Below, one piece after another: positions 17,369 through 26,383 of a stretch of DNA of 64,000 bases (within the stretch, counting starts at the first letter, position 1; each line of letters begins with the position of its first letter). This stretch comes from an uncultured Catenibacterium sp. GTDB lineage: Bacteria; Bacillota_I; Bacilli_A; Erysipelotrichales; Coprobacillaceae. Where the stretch lies: NCBI GenBank assembly GCA_900540685.1, contig UQGS01000006.1, positions 4,815 through 68,814 on the forward strand, read 5' to 3'. The position numbers were made by a program, and so were the translations under genes. Under the pieces are notes generated by a model. The model was not told where the DNA came from, did not search any database, and saw nothing but the letters and a program-made list of their open reading frames with translations.

Positions 17369-18220
17369 ATGAGTAAGAAGATTATATTTTTTGATGTTGA
17401 TGGTACTTTAGTAGATGTGAGACCTGTAAAGGAAATGATTCCTGAATCTACGATTCAGGCAGTACACGCTACACGTAGTAAAGGGAATTTATGTTACCTT
17501 TGTACAGGACGTTCTCTTGCAGAAATTTATCCTTATATTCTAGATGTAGGATTTGATGGCATTATTGGTGCTGGAGGCGGATTTGTACAGATGGGTGATG
17601 AGATGTTATATCATAAGAAAGTCAGTGATGAAGATGTTCATCGTGTTGTAGACTTCTTTGAAACAAATCATTATGACTATTATTTAGAATCCAATGGTGG
17701 TTTATTTGCCTCTAAGAACCTTATTAAAAGATTAGAAAGAATCATATATGGTGATCTAGAAAATGATCCTGAAGCAAGAAGAAAGAAGGAAGAAGAACCA
17801 AGTCATTTTATTACTGCACTGATTGAAAATGAGAATATGTATAGAAGTGATGTAAATAAGATCTGTTTCTTAGAACATGAAAGTATTCCATTTGATGAGA
17901 TCAAAAAGCAGTTTAGTGATGCATTCCAGGTCATCCAATGTACTGTTCCTTCATTTGGTGATGCATCAGGTGAGTTATCAGTAGCTGGAGTGAATAAACA
18001 CACAGCCATTGAAGCACTTATTAACCATTTAGGGATTGATCAAAAAGATACATATGCCTATGGTGATGGAATGAATGATGCAGAGATGTTGACATTTGTA
18101 GCGCATGGTGTGGCAGTCGGCAATGCGAAGGAAGGTTTAAAAGCTATCGCAGATGAAGTATGTGATGATATTGCGAATGATGGTATTTACAAGAACATGA
18201 AAGAGCACGGATTAATTTAA
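17369..18220 (+). CDS. Cof-type HAD-IIB phosphatase
   Basis: A 283-residue HAD hydrolase with motif I FFDVDGTLVD, motif II CTGRSLAE, and motif IV YGDGMNDAEML near residue 230, separated by a type-II cap. It is a second paralogue of the gene at 7802-8644 (about the same length and plan). The substrate is unknown; it is co-transcribed with ispH but no link to isoprenoids is established. Confidence 0.9.
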   Translation: MSKKIIFFDVDGTLVDVRPVKEMIPESTIQAVHATRSKGNLCYLCTGRSLAEIYPYILDVGFDGIIGAGGGFVQMGDEMLYHKKVSDEDVHRVVDFFETNHYDYYLESNGGLFASKNLIKRLERIIYGDLENDPEARRKKEEEPSHFITALIENENMYRSDVNKICFLEHESIPFDEIKKQFSDAFQVIQCTVPSFGDASGELSVAGVNKHTAIEALINHLGIDQKDTYAYGDGMNDAEMLTFVAHGVAVGNAKEGLKAIADEVCDDIANDGIYKNMKEHGLI

Positions 18221-18235
18221 TCCGCGCTCTTTTTT
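18200..18235. terminator. Bidirectional terminator between the HAD and Nudix genes
   Basis: AAAGAGC-A-CGGATTAA pairs with TTAATCCG-C-GCTCTTT, followed by T6 on the plus strand. It overlaps the stop codon of the HAD gene and touches the last codon of the convergent Nudix gene. Confidence 0.85.
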
Positions 18236-18692
18236 AATAGATTTCTTCTTTGTATTCTATGAGTTCATCATTCTTATATACTACCTTAGCATGATGATAA
18301 TGATCATCTTCCATCCAGTTCAAGAAATGATAATCAGCTTCCCATTGTGGATAATCAGGAATCAAATCATCATCCACCCATTCAAGAACACCTTCATCAC
18401 ATTCTTTTAATGTCCCTTCAAAGTCATGACAAGAATAAACAAACATGCCTTCATCTTCACCATAATAAAGACCTGGGAAAGTGACATAACCATGACATCT
18501 AATAGAATGTACTGTATAACCTGTTTCTTCTAGTATTTCTCTTTTTACACATTCATCGGGTGATTCACCTGGTTCTAATTTACCACCTACACCAATCCAT
18601 TTACCTTCATTGATATCCTTCTTCTTTTTAATACGATGAAGAAGTAATATTTTCCCATCTTTCTTTAAATAGGCAATTGTAGTCAGAATCAT
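18234..18692 (-). CDS. Nudix hydrolase (MutT-like, probable 8-oxo-dGTP diphosphatase)
   Basis: A 152-residue Nudix protein. The Nudix box is complete: GGKLEPGESPDE, then REILEETG with the metal-binding glutamates. The Gly-Val-Gly-Gly start of the box and the MutT-like N-terminus (LTTIAYLKKDGKILLLHR) resemble YjhB/MutTX proteins that cleanse oxidised nucleotides; the exact substrate is not certain. It follows nif3 by one base and is the last gene of its unit. AAGGAG precedes the ATG. Confidence 0.9.
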   Translation of the reverse strand: MILTTIAYLKKDGKILLLHRIKKKKDINEGKWIGVGGKLEPGESPDECVKREILEETGYTVHSIRCHGYVTFPGLYYGEDEGMFVYSCHDFEGTLKECDEGVLEWVDDDLIPDYPQWEADYHFLNWMEDDHYHHAKVVYKNDELIEYKEEIY

Positions 18693-18693
18693 T

Positions 18694-19437
18694 CTAATAC
18701 TCCTTGAAATAGCCTGGAGAAGAAGCTTCTAGGATTTCACAGTCTATTTCTTTACTTAGTAACTCTTTTAATTTATGTACCATAATAACTTCTACATGAT
18801 GTCCTACATCCACCAAAAGAATATTGTAGTCTGTTGCTTTTAAACCACTATGATATTTTAAATCACCTGTGACATAAGCATCGACCTGTGGAGCCACTTC
18901 ATCAATTAAGTCTCCTCCAGAACCACCACAGATTCCTACTGTAGAGACTTCTTTTACTTTACCTGCATACTTGACTGTTGGAAGATTAAATGTCTTCTTT
19001 ACATAATCCAAGAATTCATACATACCCATTGTATCTGGAAGTACACCCTTCTTAGTAATATTAGATTCATCTGCATCTTCAATATTTAAACAACCTAATT
19101 CTTCCATCAGCCATCTATTCATAGAAATCTTATCGAGAGATGTATGCGCACTATAGACCACAATATTATTTTTTACCGCAGCTTCAATAAAACGTCCTAC
19201 AGGCGTTGTTGTATCTAGAGTCAATGTATTAAATAAGAATGGATGATGTGTAATCAACATCTGACATCCTGCATCAATCGCTTCCTGTAGGGTCTGTAAA
19301 TCTGCATCTAAGCCAATCATGATCTTATTCACTTCAGTATGAATATTACCTGCCTGTAATCCACAATGATCCCAATCCTCCTGACAATGTAAAGGATAAT
19401 GAGATTCCATGATTTTAATAATCTGTTCTGCTTTCAT
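18694..19437 (-). CDS. Nif3-like dinuclear metal-center protein
   Basis: A 247-residue member of the Nif3/YqfO/YbgI family, toroidal hexamers with a two-metal site. Metal ligands are visible as THHPFLF near residue 60 and GHHVEVIM near residue 218, with Asp residues between. The family's biochemical role is not settled, although it almost always sits beside trmK and rpoD in Firmicutes, as here. AGGTGATATTT precedes the ATG at 19437; an in-frame GTG 9 bp earlier falls within the ribosome site. Confidence 0.92.
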   Translation of the reverse strand: MKAEQIIKIMESHYPLHCQEDWDHCGLQAGNIHTEVNKIMIGLDADLQTLQEAIDAGCQMLITHHPFLFNTLTLDTTTPVGRFIEAAVKNNIVVYSAHTSLDKISMNRWLMEELGCLNIEDADESNITKKGVLPDTMGMYEFLDYVKKTFNLPTVKYAGKVKEVSTVGICGGSGGDLIDEVAPQVDAYVTGDLKYHSGLKATDYNILLVDVGHHVEVIMVHKLKELLSKEIDCEILEASSPGYFKEY

Positions 19438-19460
19438 AAATATCACCTTCCATTTCCATC

Positions 19461-19466
19461 ATTATA
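19461..19466 (-). promoter_or_regulatory. Probable -10 of the nif3-Nudix unit
   Basis: Minus-strand TATAAT 24 bp before the nif3 start, just after the trmK terminator. No good -35 is visible. Confidence 0.45.
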
Positions 19467-19470
19467 ACAT

Positions 19471-19496
19471 AAAAAGAAGTACTTAGAGCACTTCTT
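19471..19496 (-). terminator. Terminator of the glyQS-dnaG-rpoD-trmK operon
   Basis: A 9-bp stem AGAAGTGCT/AGTACTTCT with one G-U pair, followed by TTTTTAT on the minus strand. It overlaps the last trmK codons. Confidence 0.7.
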
Positions 19497-20154
19497 CAAT
19501 TAAGCTGATAGAATGTAATACTTTCGCATATTTTTCATGTTCGGTATTTAATGATTCTAATATACGTTTGTATATATTGAGTTCTCTTTCCCACTTCTCA
19601 ATAAAGAGAGGATCCTTCTGTTTTCTTAAAACAGGTCCAAAGAGAATATCTTTTTCATCTAATTCCTGATGTCCTGTTTTCACAACCATGATTTCATAGA
19701 TATGGTGGGCATCTTTGACTAATGCTTCATCAATAATCTGTAGGTTATGATTCATTAAGTATTCTCTTAATAAATCAATGGCTGTATTGGCCTGTAGAAA
19801 GAGTATTTTATCTTCTACATAATCAAGATGGGCATCAAGTATTTCACTCATCAATAAGCCACCCATACCACATATAGAAATCATATCTACCTTCTTATCG
19901 ATGATAGGATCTAGTCCATTACCTAGTAATGGGATGACTTGATCTTCAAGATGTAAAGACTGAATTGTTTCTTTAGAACTAGAGAGAGGTCCTTCCGCTA
20001 CATCACATGCATAAGCTGATGTGATGATTTTTTCATCAAGTAAAAAACAAGGCAGATAGGCATGATCAGTGCCGATATCTGCCAGGATAGTCCCTTGTTT
20101 ATGTTCTTCAATCATCCAGGCAACTTTGCCTAGACGTTTTGAATGAAGCTTCAT
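19483..20154 (-). CDS. trmK: tRNA (adenine(22)-N(1))-methyltransferase
   Basis: A 223-residue SAM-dependent methyltransferase of the TrmK (YqfN) family that makes m1A22 in tRNA. Motif I is LADIGTDHAYLP near residue 25, and motif IV-like ISICGMGG near residue 93. Its start overlaps the rpoD stop by one base (TAATG), so the two are coupled. The position after rpoD matches that in Bacillus. Confidence 0.94.
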   Translation of the reverse strand: MKLHSKRLGKVAWMIEEHKQGTILADIGTDHAYLPCFLLDEKIITSAYACDVAEGPLSSSKETIQSLHLEDQVIPLLGNGLDPIIDKKVDMISICGMGGLLMSEILDAHLDYVEDKILFLQANTAIDLLREYLMNHNLQIIDEALVKDAHHIYEIMVVKTGHQELDEKDILFGPVLRKQKDPLFIEKWERELNIYKRILESLNTEHEKYAKVLHSISLIEEVL

Positions 20155-21410
20155 TAGTGATCTAAGAAGTCCTTTAGACGTTTAGAGCGTGAAGGATGTT
20201 TTAATTTTCTTAAAGCTTTTGCTTCAATCTGTCTGATACGTTCACGAGTTACGTTGAATTCTTTACCTACTTCTTCAAGTGTTCTTGTACGTCCATCATC
20301 TAGACCAAATCTAAGTCTTAATACTTTTTCTTCTCTATCTGTAAGTTCTAATAATACTTCATTTAATTCATCTTTTAATAATTCGTTAGATGCATAATCA
20401 TCAGGGCTCATCGCACCTTCATCTTCAATGAAGTCACCTAAATGAGAATCATCTTCTTCACCGATAGGTGTTTCTAAAGAAACTGGTTCTAAAGAAATCT
20501 TCTGGATTTCTCTTACCTTTGCAGGTGTCATACCATCCATCTTTTCTGCGATTTCTTCAGCTGTTGGCTCTCTACCTAATTCCTGAACAAGCTGTCTCTG
20601 GATACGAGTTAACTTGTTGATAGTTTCTACCATATGTACTGGAATACGGATAGTACGTGCCTGATCGGCAATTGCACGAGTGATAGCCTGTCTGATCCAC
20701 CATGTTGCATATGTAGAGAACTTAAATCCTTTTGTATAATCGAACTTTTCTACAGCCTTAATAAGACCCATGTTACCTTCCTGGATTAAGTCTAGGAATA
20801 ACATACCACGACCTACATATCTTTTCGCAATAGATACAACTAATCTTAAGTTTGCAGCTGCAAGTTCTTTCTTAGCCTGTTCATCACCTTCAAGAATACG
20901 TTTTGCGAGTTCGATTTCCTGTTCATGAGTTAATAAGTCTACACGACCAATTTCCTTTAAGTACATCTTAACAGGGTCATTAATCTTTACGTTAGAACCT
21001 AACTGGTTCATATCATCATCGTCATCAGACTGATGATACATCTTATTTGTATCACCAAAGTCCATATCTAGATCATTACCGAAATCTAGGTTCGCAAGAT
21101 CATCATCACCTGTATCATCATCAGTATCTACTTCTAAGCCTTCAAGGTCATCAAGACCATCTGCCCCTCCAGCCATAAAGTCATCATCATCTATTTCTAA
21201 TGCATCTAAACCATCTTCAATTTCAATGTGGTTTTCGTTGATTGCATCAATAAGGTTTTCATATGCTTCATCATCTAAATCATATCTAGACTGAAAAGCA
21301 TCTAAGTCATCCTGAGTTAAACGGTTGCCTTTAGCCTTAGCGGCACTAATCAGCATCTTTTCAAGTTCTTCAAGAGTAATAACCTGTACTGCTTTATCCT
21401 TTTTTGCCAT
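20154..21410 (-). CDS. rpoD: Primary RNA polymerase sigma factor (sigma-70/SigA)
   Basis: A 418-residue housekeeping sigma factor. Region 1.1 is at residues 1-65, regions 2.1-2.4 include AKRYVGRGMLFLDLIQEGN and FSTYATWWIRQAITRAI, and region 4.2 near the C-terminus has LEEVGKEFNVTRERIRQIE. Between regions 1.1 and 1.2 there is a linker of about 70 residues (65-135) made largely of Asp with runs of DDDD. This makes the protein longer than the roughly 370 residues usual in Bacilli. It sits between dnaG and trmK in the conserved macromolecular-synthesis order, with AAAGGAG before the ATG. Confidence 0.97.
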   Translation of the reverse strand: MAKKDKAVQVITLEELEKMLISAAKAKGNRLTQDDLDAFQSRYDLDDEAYENLIDAINENHIEIEDGLDALEIDDDDFMAGGADGLDDLEGLEVDTDDDTGDDDLANLDFGNDLDMDFGDTNKMYHQSDDDDDMNQLGSNVKINDPVKMYLKEIGRVDLLTHEQEIELAKRILEGDEQAKKELAAANLRLVVSIAKRYVGRGMLFLDLIQEGNMGLIKAVEKFDYTKGFKFSTYATWWIRQAITRAIADQARTIRIPVHMVETINKLTRIQRQLVQELGREPTAEEIAEKMDGMTPAKVREIQKISLEPVSLETPIGEEDDSHLGDFIEDEGAMSPDDYASNELLKDELNEVLLELTDREEKVLRLRFGLDDGRTRTLEEVGKEFNVTRERIRQIEAKALRKLKHPSRSKRLKDFLDH

Positions 21411-21412
21411 AG

Positions 21413-23179
21413 CTACTCCTTTTTCAAATCAATTAGCTTTTGGAGAATCTCAGCCTTTGCGCTAGGCGCAAGAACATCTTTGAACTGTTGCTGCAGTTCC
21501 TGTTCACGAATATTCTTCGTATTTTCTGTGATTCTCGCAATATAATCATCAATCACTTCTTTTTGATAAGGGAGTGGAAGTGAACACTCCGCAATATCTG
21601 TTAATGCATTGACAAGGCTTGAATGAGAACTTCCGATCTTATCAATGAGGTTCGCTATATCCATTGTCTTATGCGTACGATAATAGTCTCTAATATAAGC
21701 CGCTAATGCACGATATATATCATTATGCATAAAGCCTGCTTTTGCTTCATAAATATCACTGACCTGACGGTCATTCAACATATAGAATAATAAATTCTTT
21801 TCTGCCAAAGTATATTTATCTAGAATAGGACGCTGGTCCTGAATTGTTTCTATACGATTTTGAGAGAATTGTTCACGATGTTCTAGAATAGCGGAACTAT
21901 TGAGAAGCTGTTCTTCAATGATTTCTTTAGGGAAATCAGTGAGTGATGATAGCTTCGCAATATAATGTCCACGATCTATTCTATCTTCTATCTTCGCAAT
22001 CTTCTCACATGCTTTCACAAGTAAAGTTTTACGATCTTCATAATTACGTAAATCAAGTCTTGAACATTCAAAAGCCATCATGAAGTCAATAGGACTTAAT
22101 GTATCCTTTAATACGGCATCAAGACCTTCTATCCCTTCAGTTGATAAGATCTCATCTGGATCTCGTCCATCAGGTAATAATACAATCTTGACTTCAAAGC
22201 CCTGTGATATCAATAAATCACTAGATTTCATGGCAGCTGCCTGCCCTGCCATATCACCATCTAAACACAAATGAATTGTATGAGTCATACGCTTCAACAT
22301 TCTTAAATGATCTTTAGTAAGAGCGGTACCCATCAAGGCAATACAGTTATCATGATGAGCACGATGCATCGCAATGACATCCATGAACCCTTCATTAATA
22401 TAAACAAAACCTGCCTGACGCACTGCTTCTTTAGCACGATGGTAATTATAAAGTGTTTTACCTTTGATAAATATATCGGACTCTGGTGAGTTCATATATT
22501 TAGAATTCTTATCCTGTGCTTTATAGACTCTTCCAGAAAAACCTACAACCTTTCCAAATTCATCATAAAGAGGGAACATGACACGATCATGGAAACGATC
22601 ATAATGACGTTCATTTTCTAAGACAAGGCCTGATTTGACCTGAGCCACTTCAGTATAGCCTTCTTTTTGGAAACGTTCATGTAAGATGGATTTATCTGGG
22701 GCATACCCAATCCCAAACATCTTGATGAGATCATCATCAAAGCCACGATGACGTAAATAATCAAGTGCCTGCTTACCTGACTGGGTATAGAGATAATACA
22801 TATAAAGCTTTAAGGCAAAAGCGTGCATATCATAAAGAGGCGCAAGCGCCTCATCTACTTTCACAACACGCTTCTCAAGTGAGTAGCCGGACATATCAAC
22901 ATGTCCAAACTCTGCCACTTTCATAACAGCTTCTACGAAAGGAACCTTCAAATATTCCTGGATGAATGTGAAGACATTCCCTCCGTTGCCGCATACAAAA
23001 CATTTATAAATCTGTCTTGATTGTGAAATAGATAAAGATGGATGATTATCATCATGGAAAGGACAGATAGCCATATAGTTCTTGCCTTTTTTATGAAGTT
23101 CAAGGTACTGGCCCATCACATCAACGATATCTACGCTTTGTCTGATTTCATCAATCTTTTCCTGTGATAATCTTGCCAT
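21413..23179 (-). CDS. dnaG: DNA primase
   Basis: A 588-residue primase that makes RNA primers for replication. The N-terminal CHC2 zinc finger (CPFHDDNHPSLS and KCFVCGNGG) is at residues 40-65. The Toprim core (INEGFMDVIAMHRA, then LCLDGDMAGQAA) lies near 245-330, followed by a helicase-binding C-terminal domain. The gene ends 2 bp before the rpoD start and begins 13 bp after glyQS. Confidence 0.97.
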   Translation of the reverse strand: MARLSQEKIDEIRQSVDIVDVMGQYLELHKKGKNYMAICPFHDDNHPSLSISQSRQIYKCFVCGNGGNVFTFIQEYLKVPFVEAVMKVAEFGHVDMSGYSLEKRVVKVDEALAPLYDMHAFALKLYMYYLYTQSGKQALDYLRHRGFDDDLIKMFGIGYAPDKSILHERFQKEGYTEVAQVKSGLVLENERHYDRFHDRVMFPLYDEFGKVVGFSGRVYKAQDKNSKYMNSPESDIFIKGKTLYNYHRAKEAVRQAGFVYINEGFMDVIAMHRAHHDNCIALMGTALTKDHLRMLKRMTHTIHLCLDGDMAGQAAAMKSSDLLISQGFEVKIVLLPDGRDPDEILSTEGIEGLDAVLKDTLSPIDFMMAFECSRLDLRNYEDRKTLLVKACEKIAKIEDRIDRGHYIAKLSSLTDFPKEIIEEQLLNSSAILEHREQFSQNRIETIQDQRPILDKYTLAEKNLLFYMLNDRQVSDIYEAKAGFMHNDIYRALAAYIRDYYRTHKTMDIANLIDKIGSSHSSLVNALTDIAECSLPLPYQKEVIDDYIARITENTKNIREQELQQQFKDVLAPSAKAEILQKLIDLKKE

Positions 23180-23192
23180 CTATTACTTCCTC

Positions 23193-24569
23193 TTAGTTAA
23201 AACGTGTTTTATCTGCGATATAATCTTTTAACTGATCAATTGGTAATCTGATCTGTTCCATAGTATCACGGTCTCTTACAGTAACACTATGATCTTCAGC
23301 AGTATCGAAGTCTACAGTAACACATAATGGTGTACCAATTGCATCCTGTCTTCTATATCTCTTACCAATCTGACCTGCCTGATCATATTCACAATAGAAG
23401 TCTTTCACTAAATCGTTATAAAGTTCCATTGCTTCATCAGACTGCTTCTTAGTAAGGGGTAATACTGCAACCTTTACTGGAGCTAATGCAGGATGGAAAT
23501 GCATTACTTTTCTTACATCACCATTTTCAAGTTCCTGTTCTTCGAATGCATCTGCAAGAACTGATAAGAATAAACGGTCAGCACCTACTGATGGTTCAAT
23601 AACGTATGGAAGATACTTTTCATGAGTGTCTGGATCTAAGTATTCTAAGTTCTTCTTAGAATATTCCTGATGACGTCCTAAGTCGTAATCAGTACGATCT
23701 GCGATACCCCATAATTCACCCCATCCAAATGGGTATAAGTATTCGATATCTGTTGTTGCTTTAGAGTAGAAAGAAAGTTCTTTCTGGTCATGGTCTCTGT
23801 ATCTTAAGTTTTCTTTATTGATACCTAAATCATATAAGAACTGCATACAGTCATGACGCCATTTTTCAAACCATTCTAAGTCTTCATTTGGTTTTGTAAA
23901 GAATTCAAGTTCCATCTGTTCAAATTCTCTAGTACGGAAAATGAAGTTACCTGGAGTGATTTCGTTACGGAATGATTTACCAATCTGTCCAATACCAAAT
24001 GGTAATTTCTTACGTGATGTTCTCTGAACATTCTTGAAGTTGACGAAGATACCCTGAGCAGTTTCTGGTCTTAAGTAGATCTTACTCTTAGCATCCTTTA
24101 CAACACCCATAGATGTTTCAAACATTAATTCGAACTGTCTGATATCTGTGAAATCATGTCCACCACATTCAGGACATGCGATGTTATGTTCTCTAATAAA
24201 AGTCATCATTTCTTCTGGAGTCCATCCATCTGGATGTAATTCAGGATCATACGCTTCAATTAGTTTATCTGCTCTATGTCTTGATTTACACTGTTTACAG
24301 TCAATAAGTGGGTCATTGAAGTTACCTACATGTCCACTTGCCTGCCAAACTCTTGGATTCATGAAGATTGCTGAATCAATACCTACGTTGTAAGGACATT
24401 CCTGAACGAATCTCTTCCACCATAAGTTCTTGATGTTGTTCTTTAACTGGACACCCATTGGTCCGTAATCCCATGTATTTGCGAGTCCATCATAGATTTC
24501 TGATCCCTGATAGACAAAACCTTCACCTTTTGCATGTGCAATTAGCTTTTCCATATCTTTTGTAGCCAT
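23193..24569 (-). CDS. glyQS: Glycyl-tRNA synthetase, single-chain class II type
   Basis: A 458-residue alpha2-type glycyl-tRNA synthetase. Class II motifs are visible: motif 1 around WDYGPMGVQLKNN, motif 2 around SFRNEITPGNFIFRTREFEQ and motif 3 at EPSVGADRLFL. Two cysteine pairs (CKQC and CPEC) suggest a zinc site in the insertion. It heads the glyQS-dnaG-rpoD-trmK operon. Its leader is only about 60 nt, too short for the glycine T-box that regulates many Firmicute glyQS genes, so a different control is implied by the dyad around its promoter. Confidence 0.96.
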   Translation of the reverse strand: MATKDMEKLIAHAKGEGFVYQGSEIYDGLANTWDYGPMGVQLKNNIKNLWWKRFVQECPYNVGIDSAIFMNPRVWQASGHVGNFNDPLIDCKQCKSRHRADKLIEAYDPELHPDGWTPEEMMTFIREHNIACPECGGHDFTDIRQFELMFETSMGVVKDAKSKIYLRPETAQGIFVNFKNVQRTSRKKLPFGIGQIGKSFRNEITPGNFIFRTREFEQMELEFFTKPNEDLEWFEKWRHDCMQFLYDLGINKENLRYRDHDQKELSFYSKATTDIEYLYPFGWGELWGIADRTDYDLGRHQEYSKKNLEYLDPDTHEKYLPYVIEPSVGADRLFLSVLADAFEEQELENGDVRKVMHFHPALAPVKVAVLPLTKKQSDEAMELYNDLVKDFYCEYDQAGQIGKRYRRQDAIGTPLCVTVDFDTAEDHSVTVRDRDTMEQIRLPIDQLKDYIADKTRFN

Positions 24570-24593
24570 ATTTTCCTCCTTGAGATAAGAAAT

Positions 24594-24614
24594 GACTTAG
24601 GAAAACCCTAAGCC
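24594..24614 (-). promoter_or_regulatory. Leader hairpin before glyQS
   Basis: On the minus strand GGCTTAGG and CCTAAGTC pair (one G-U) around a 5-nt T-rich loop, about 12 nt before the ribosome site. It is too small to be a T-box. Confidence 0.45.
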
Positions 24615-24635
24615 ATGAACTTTATAGTCCCATTA

Positions 24636-24680
24636 GTTATACCCTTATAGTGTATATTTGTCAACCAATTATAAGGGTAT
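24636..24680 (-). promoter_or_regulatory. glyQS operon promoter flanked by an 11-bp inverted repeat
   Basis: TTGACA (24659-24664) and TATAAC (24636-24641) on the minus strand are 17 bp apart. ATACCCTTATA (24639-24649) and its exact inverse TATAAGGGTAT (24670-24680) flank the -35 at a centre distance of 31 bp, three helical turns. One arm overlaps the -10, the other lies just upstream of the -35. Confidence 0.7.
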
Positions 24681-24708
24681 AAAAAAGAACCTTTCTAAAA
24701 GAAAGGTT
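24681..24708 (-). terminator. Terminator of the recO/hydrolase unit
   Basis: AACCTTTC/GAAAGGTT 8-bp stem with a 5-nt loop, followed by a T-rich run on the minus strand. It overlaps the stop codon of the alpha/beta hydrolase gene. Confidence 0.85.
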
Positions 24709-25630
24709 AGATGTAAGTACGTGTGTTTAGCCAGGTAAGAATGTCTGTATAGACATTAATGCGATCCTTACCAAATAGTAATGCATGACGTTTGTTGTCA
24801 TAGATTTTTAATGTGATATCGGACATACCGAGTGTTTTATAGTTATGATAGATCAACTGCGCATCTTTACCTAAACGAGTGAGAGGATCAAGTGCACCTG
24901 ATGCAATCCATGTAGATAAGTAAGTTGGTGTTTTCTGATATGTCTCTTCACTGTTGGCATGTCTTGAAATCTTATAGATATCACTATAGCCTTTGACTGT
25001 ATAAGAGAAGTTCGTCAATGTATCATGAGAAAATCTATCTACTATTTTTTCATTATCTGTAAGATAAGAGAATGGATGATCTTCATTGAAACGACGAGAT
25101 AACTTCAAGCGACTTCTTAATGCCAGCTTATTGAGGTGATATCTTTCACCCTTCATAAACTTAAAGAAGTTAAGGCAAAGATTCTTATAGCGATAGGCTC
25201 TCACACCAGATACAGCTCCCATCAACAACATTCCCTGGAAATAATCTCCATGACGTGCTGCATATTCACGAATCATCTGTGCGCCAAAACCTGTACCAAT
25301 ATAAAAGTAAGGTGTATCTGTATAACGTGCCATCATGACCTTCTGAAGATGGTGCATATCCTTCATCAGATGATCAAGTACATCTGTTTTCCCAAAATAA
25401 CCCTGTTCAAAATCAATCAGTGAATGACCATGTCCGACCATATCACTCACTACCACAACATATCCCTTATCACACATGAAATTCGCAAAATGATCATAGC
25501 TAGCTGCATTCTCATTAAGATCATGCTGTACAAATAAGACAGCTTTGACTCTAATGATCACTTGTGGTTCATAAATGAAAAAGTGAACATGTGTATGTAG
25601 TGTTGATGTATAAGTTTCTTCATGCTTCAT
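24707..25630 (-). CDS. Alpha/beta-hydrolase fold protein lacking the nucleophile serine
   Basis: A 307-residue protein resembling monoacylglycerol lipase/lysophospholipase (Hydrolase_4). The early strand-loop (VLFVQHDLNENAASYDHFA), DMVGHGHS and late acid and His regions (SGALDPL, then NKRHALLF) fit the family. The nucleophile elbow, normally GHSMG, reads GTGFGAQ near residue 122, so the catalytic Ser is Gly in an otherwise open frame. It may be a pseudoenzyme or use another chemistry. It follows recO by 15 bp and ends at a terminator, so it is the last gene of the C39-ybeY-cdd-era-recO unit. GGGGAGG precedes the ATG. Confidence 0.82.
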   Translation of the reverse strand: MKHEETYTSTLHTHVHFFIYEPQVIIRVKAVLFVQHDLNENAASYDHFANFMCDKGYVVVVSDMVGHGHSLIDFEQGYFGKTDVLDHLMKDMHHLQKVMMARYTDTPYFYIGTGFGAQMIREYAARHGDYFQGMLLMGAVSGVRAYRYKNLCLNFFKFMKGERYHLNKLALRSRLKLSRRFNEDHPFSYLTDNEKIVDRFSHDTLTNFSYTVKGYSDIYKISRHANSEETYQKTPTYLSTWIASGALDPLTRLGKDAQLIYHNYKTLGMSDITLKIYDNKRHALLFGKDRINVYTDILTWLNTRTYI

Positions 25631-25645
25631 ACATCATTCCTCCCC

Positions 25646-26383
25646 TCATATCCATTCCTTCACAAAACGCAACGCATTGAGATATATTCCACAATGTTCA
25701 TCAATATAATACTCAAATATGAATAATATCTCTTTAAGTACAGATTCATCTATTGATAACATGTCAATATGAGCCATAGGTGTCTTATAAATATGACGAA
25801 TAGCTCTTAAGGCCTCTATGGAGATCTGTACATCCTGTGGTGTTTGATGCTTATGACATACAAACCCACCATCTACAAGTGAAAAAGAAGTGACTGATGT
25901 ATGTCCACAATGGACACATCCGTCTACTTCCAACTCTATTCCATTATCTTTCATAATAAAGACAAGAATCAATGCATAAATCAATTTATATGAATAACCT
26001 GTATCTATTGCCTTAAGTGTATCTACTAAAAATGTATATGTATCTAGATCAGGTTTATTTTCAGGCACATAGCGATAATAATATTCCAATAAACATTGAG
26101 CTAATATATCTGTTTCTATGTGATCCTGGATATGTGTATAATATTCAATCCCTGTGGCACGTACGAGTGAAGACAAACCTTTACGTACATTAAGCTCAAA
26201 TAAACTTAATGTAGACGGTGTGACTCCACGGGCATTTTTAGAATTGATTTTTCTAATTCCTTTTCCATAGACAGAGATACGACCATAGTCATGTGTATAA
26301 ATAGAAAGTATCGCATCAGATTCTTTTGAAGGTGTTATTTTAAGTACAACCCCTTCAGTTTTCTCAATATTATGAGTAATCAT
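25646..26383 (-). CDS. recO: DNA repair protein RecO
   Basis: A 245-residue RecO that loads RecA onto single-stranded DNA with RecR. The N-terminal OB-fold (TEGVVLKITPSKESDAILSI and YGKGIRK) and a zinc site (CVHCG, later FVCHKH) are visible. The ATG at 26383 overlaps era by 14 bp and starts by coupling; a TTG five codons earlier is possible but has no better ribosome site. Gene order era-recO is standard for Firmicutes. Confidence 0.92.
   Translation of the reverse strand: MITHNIEKTEGVVLKITPSKESDAILSIYTHDYGRISVYGKGIRKINSKNARGVTPSTLSLFELNVRKGLSSLVRATGIEYYTHIQDHIETDILAQCLLEYYYRYVPENKPDLDTYTFLVDTLKAIDTGYSYKLIYALILVFIMKDNGIELEVDGCVHCGHTSVTSFSLVDGGFVCHKHQTPQDVQISIEALRAIRHIYKTPMAHIDMLSIDESVLKEILFIFEYYIDEHCGIYLNALRFVKEWI

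Noticed and set aside
24570..24706. Glycine T-box riboswitch before glyQS
   Set aside because: The transcript leader is only about 60 nt with one small hairpin; there is no room for a T-box and its terminator.
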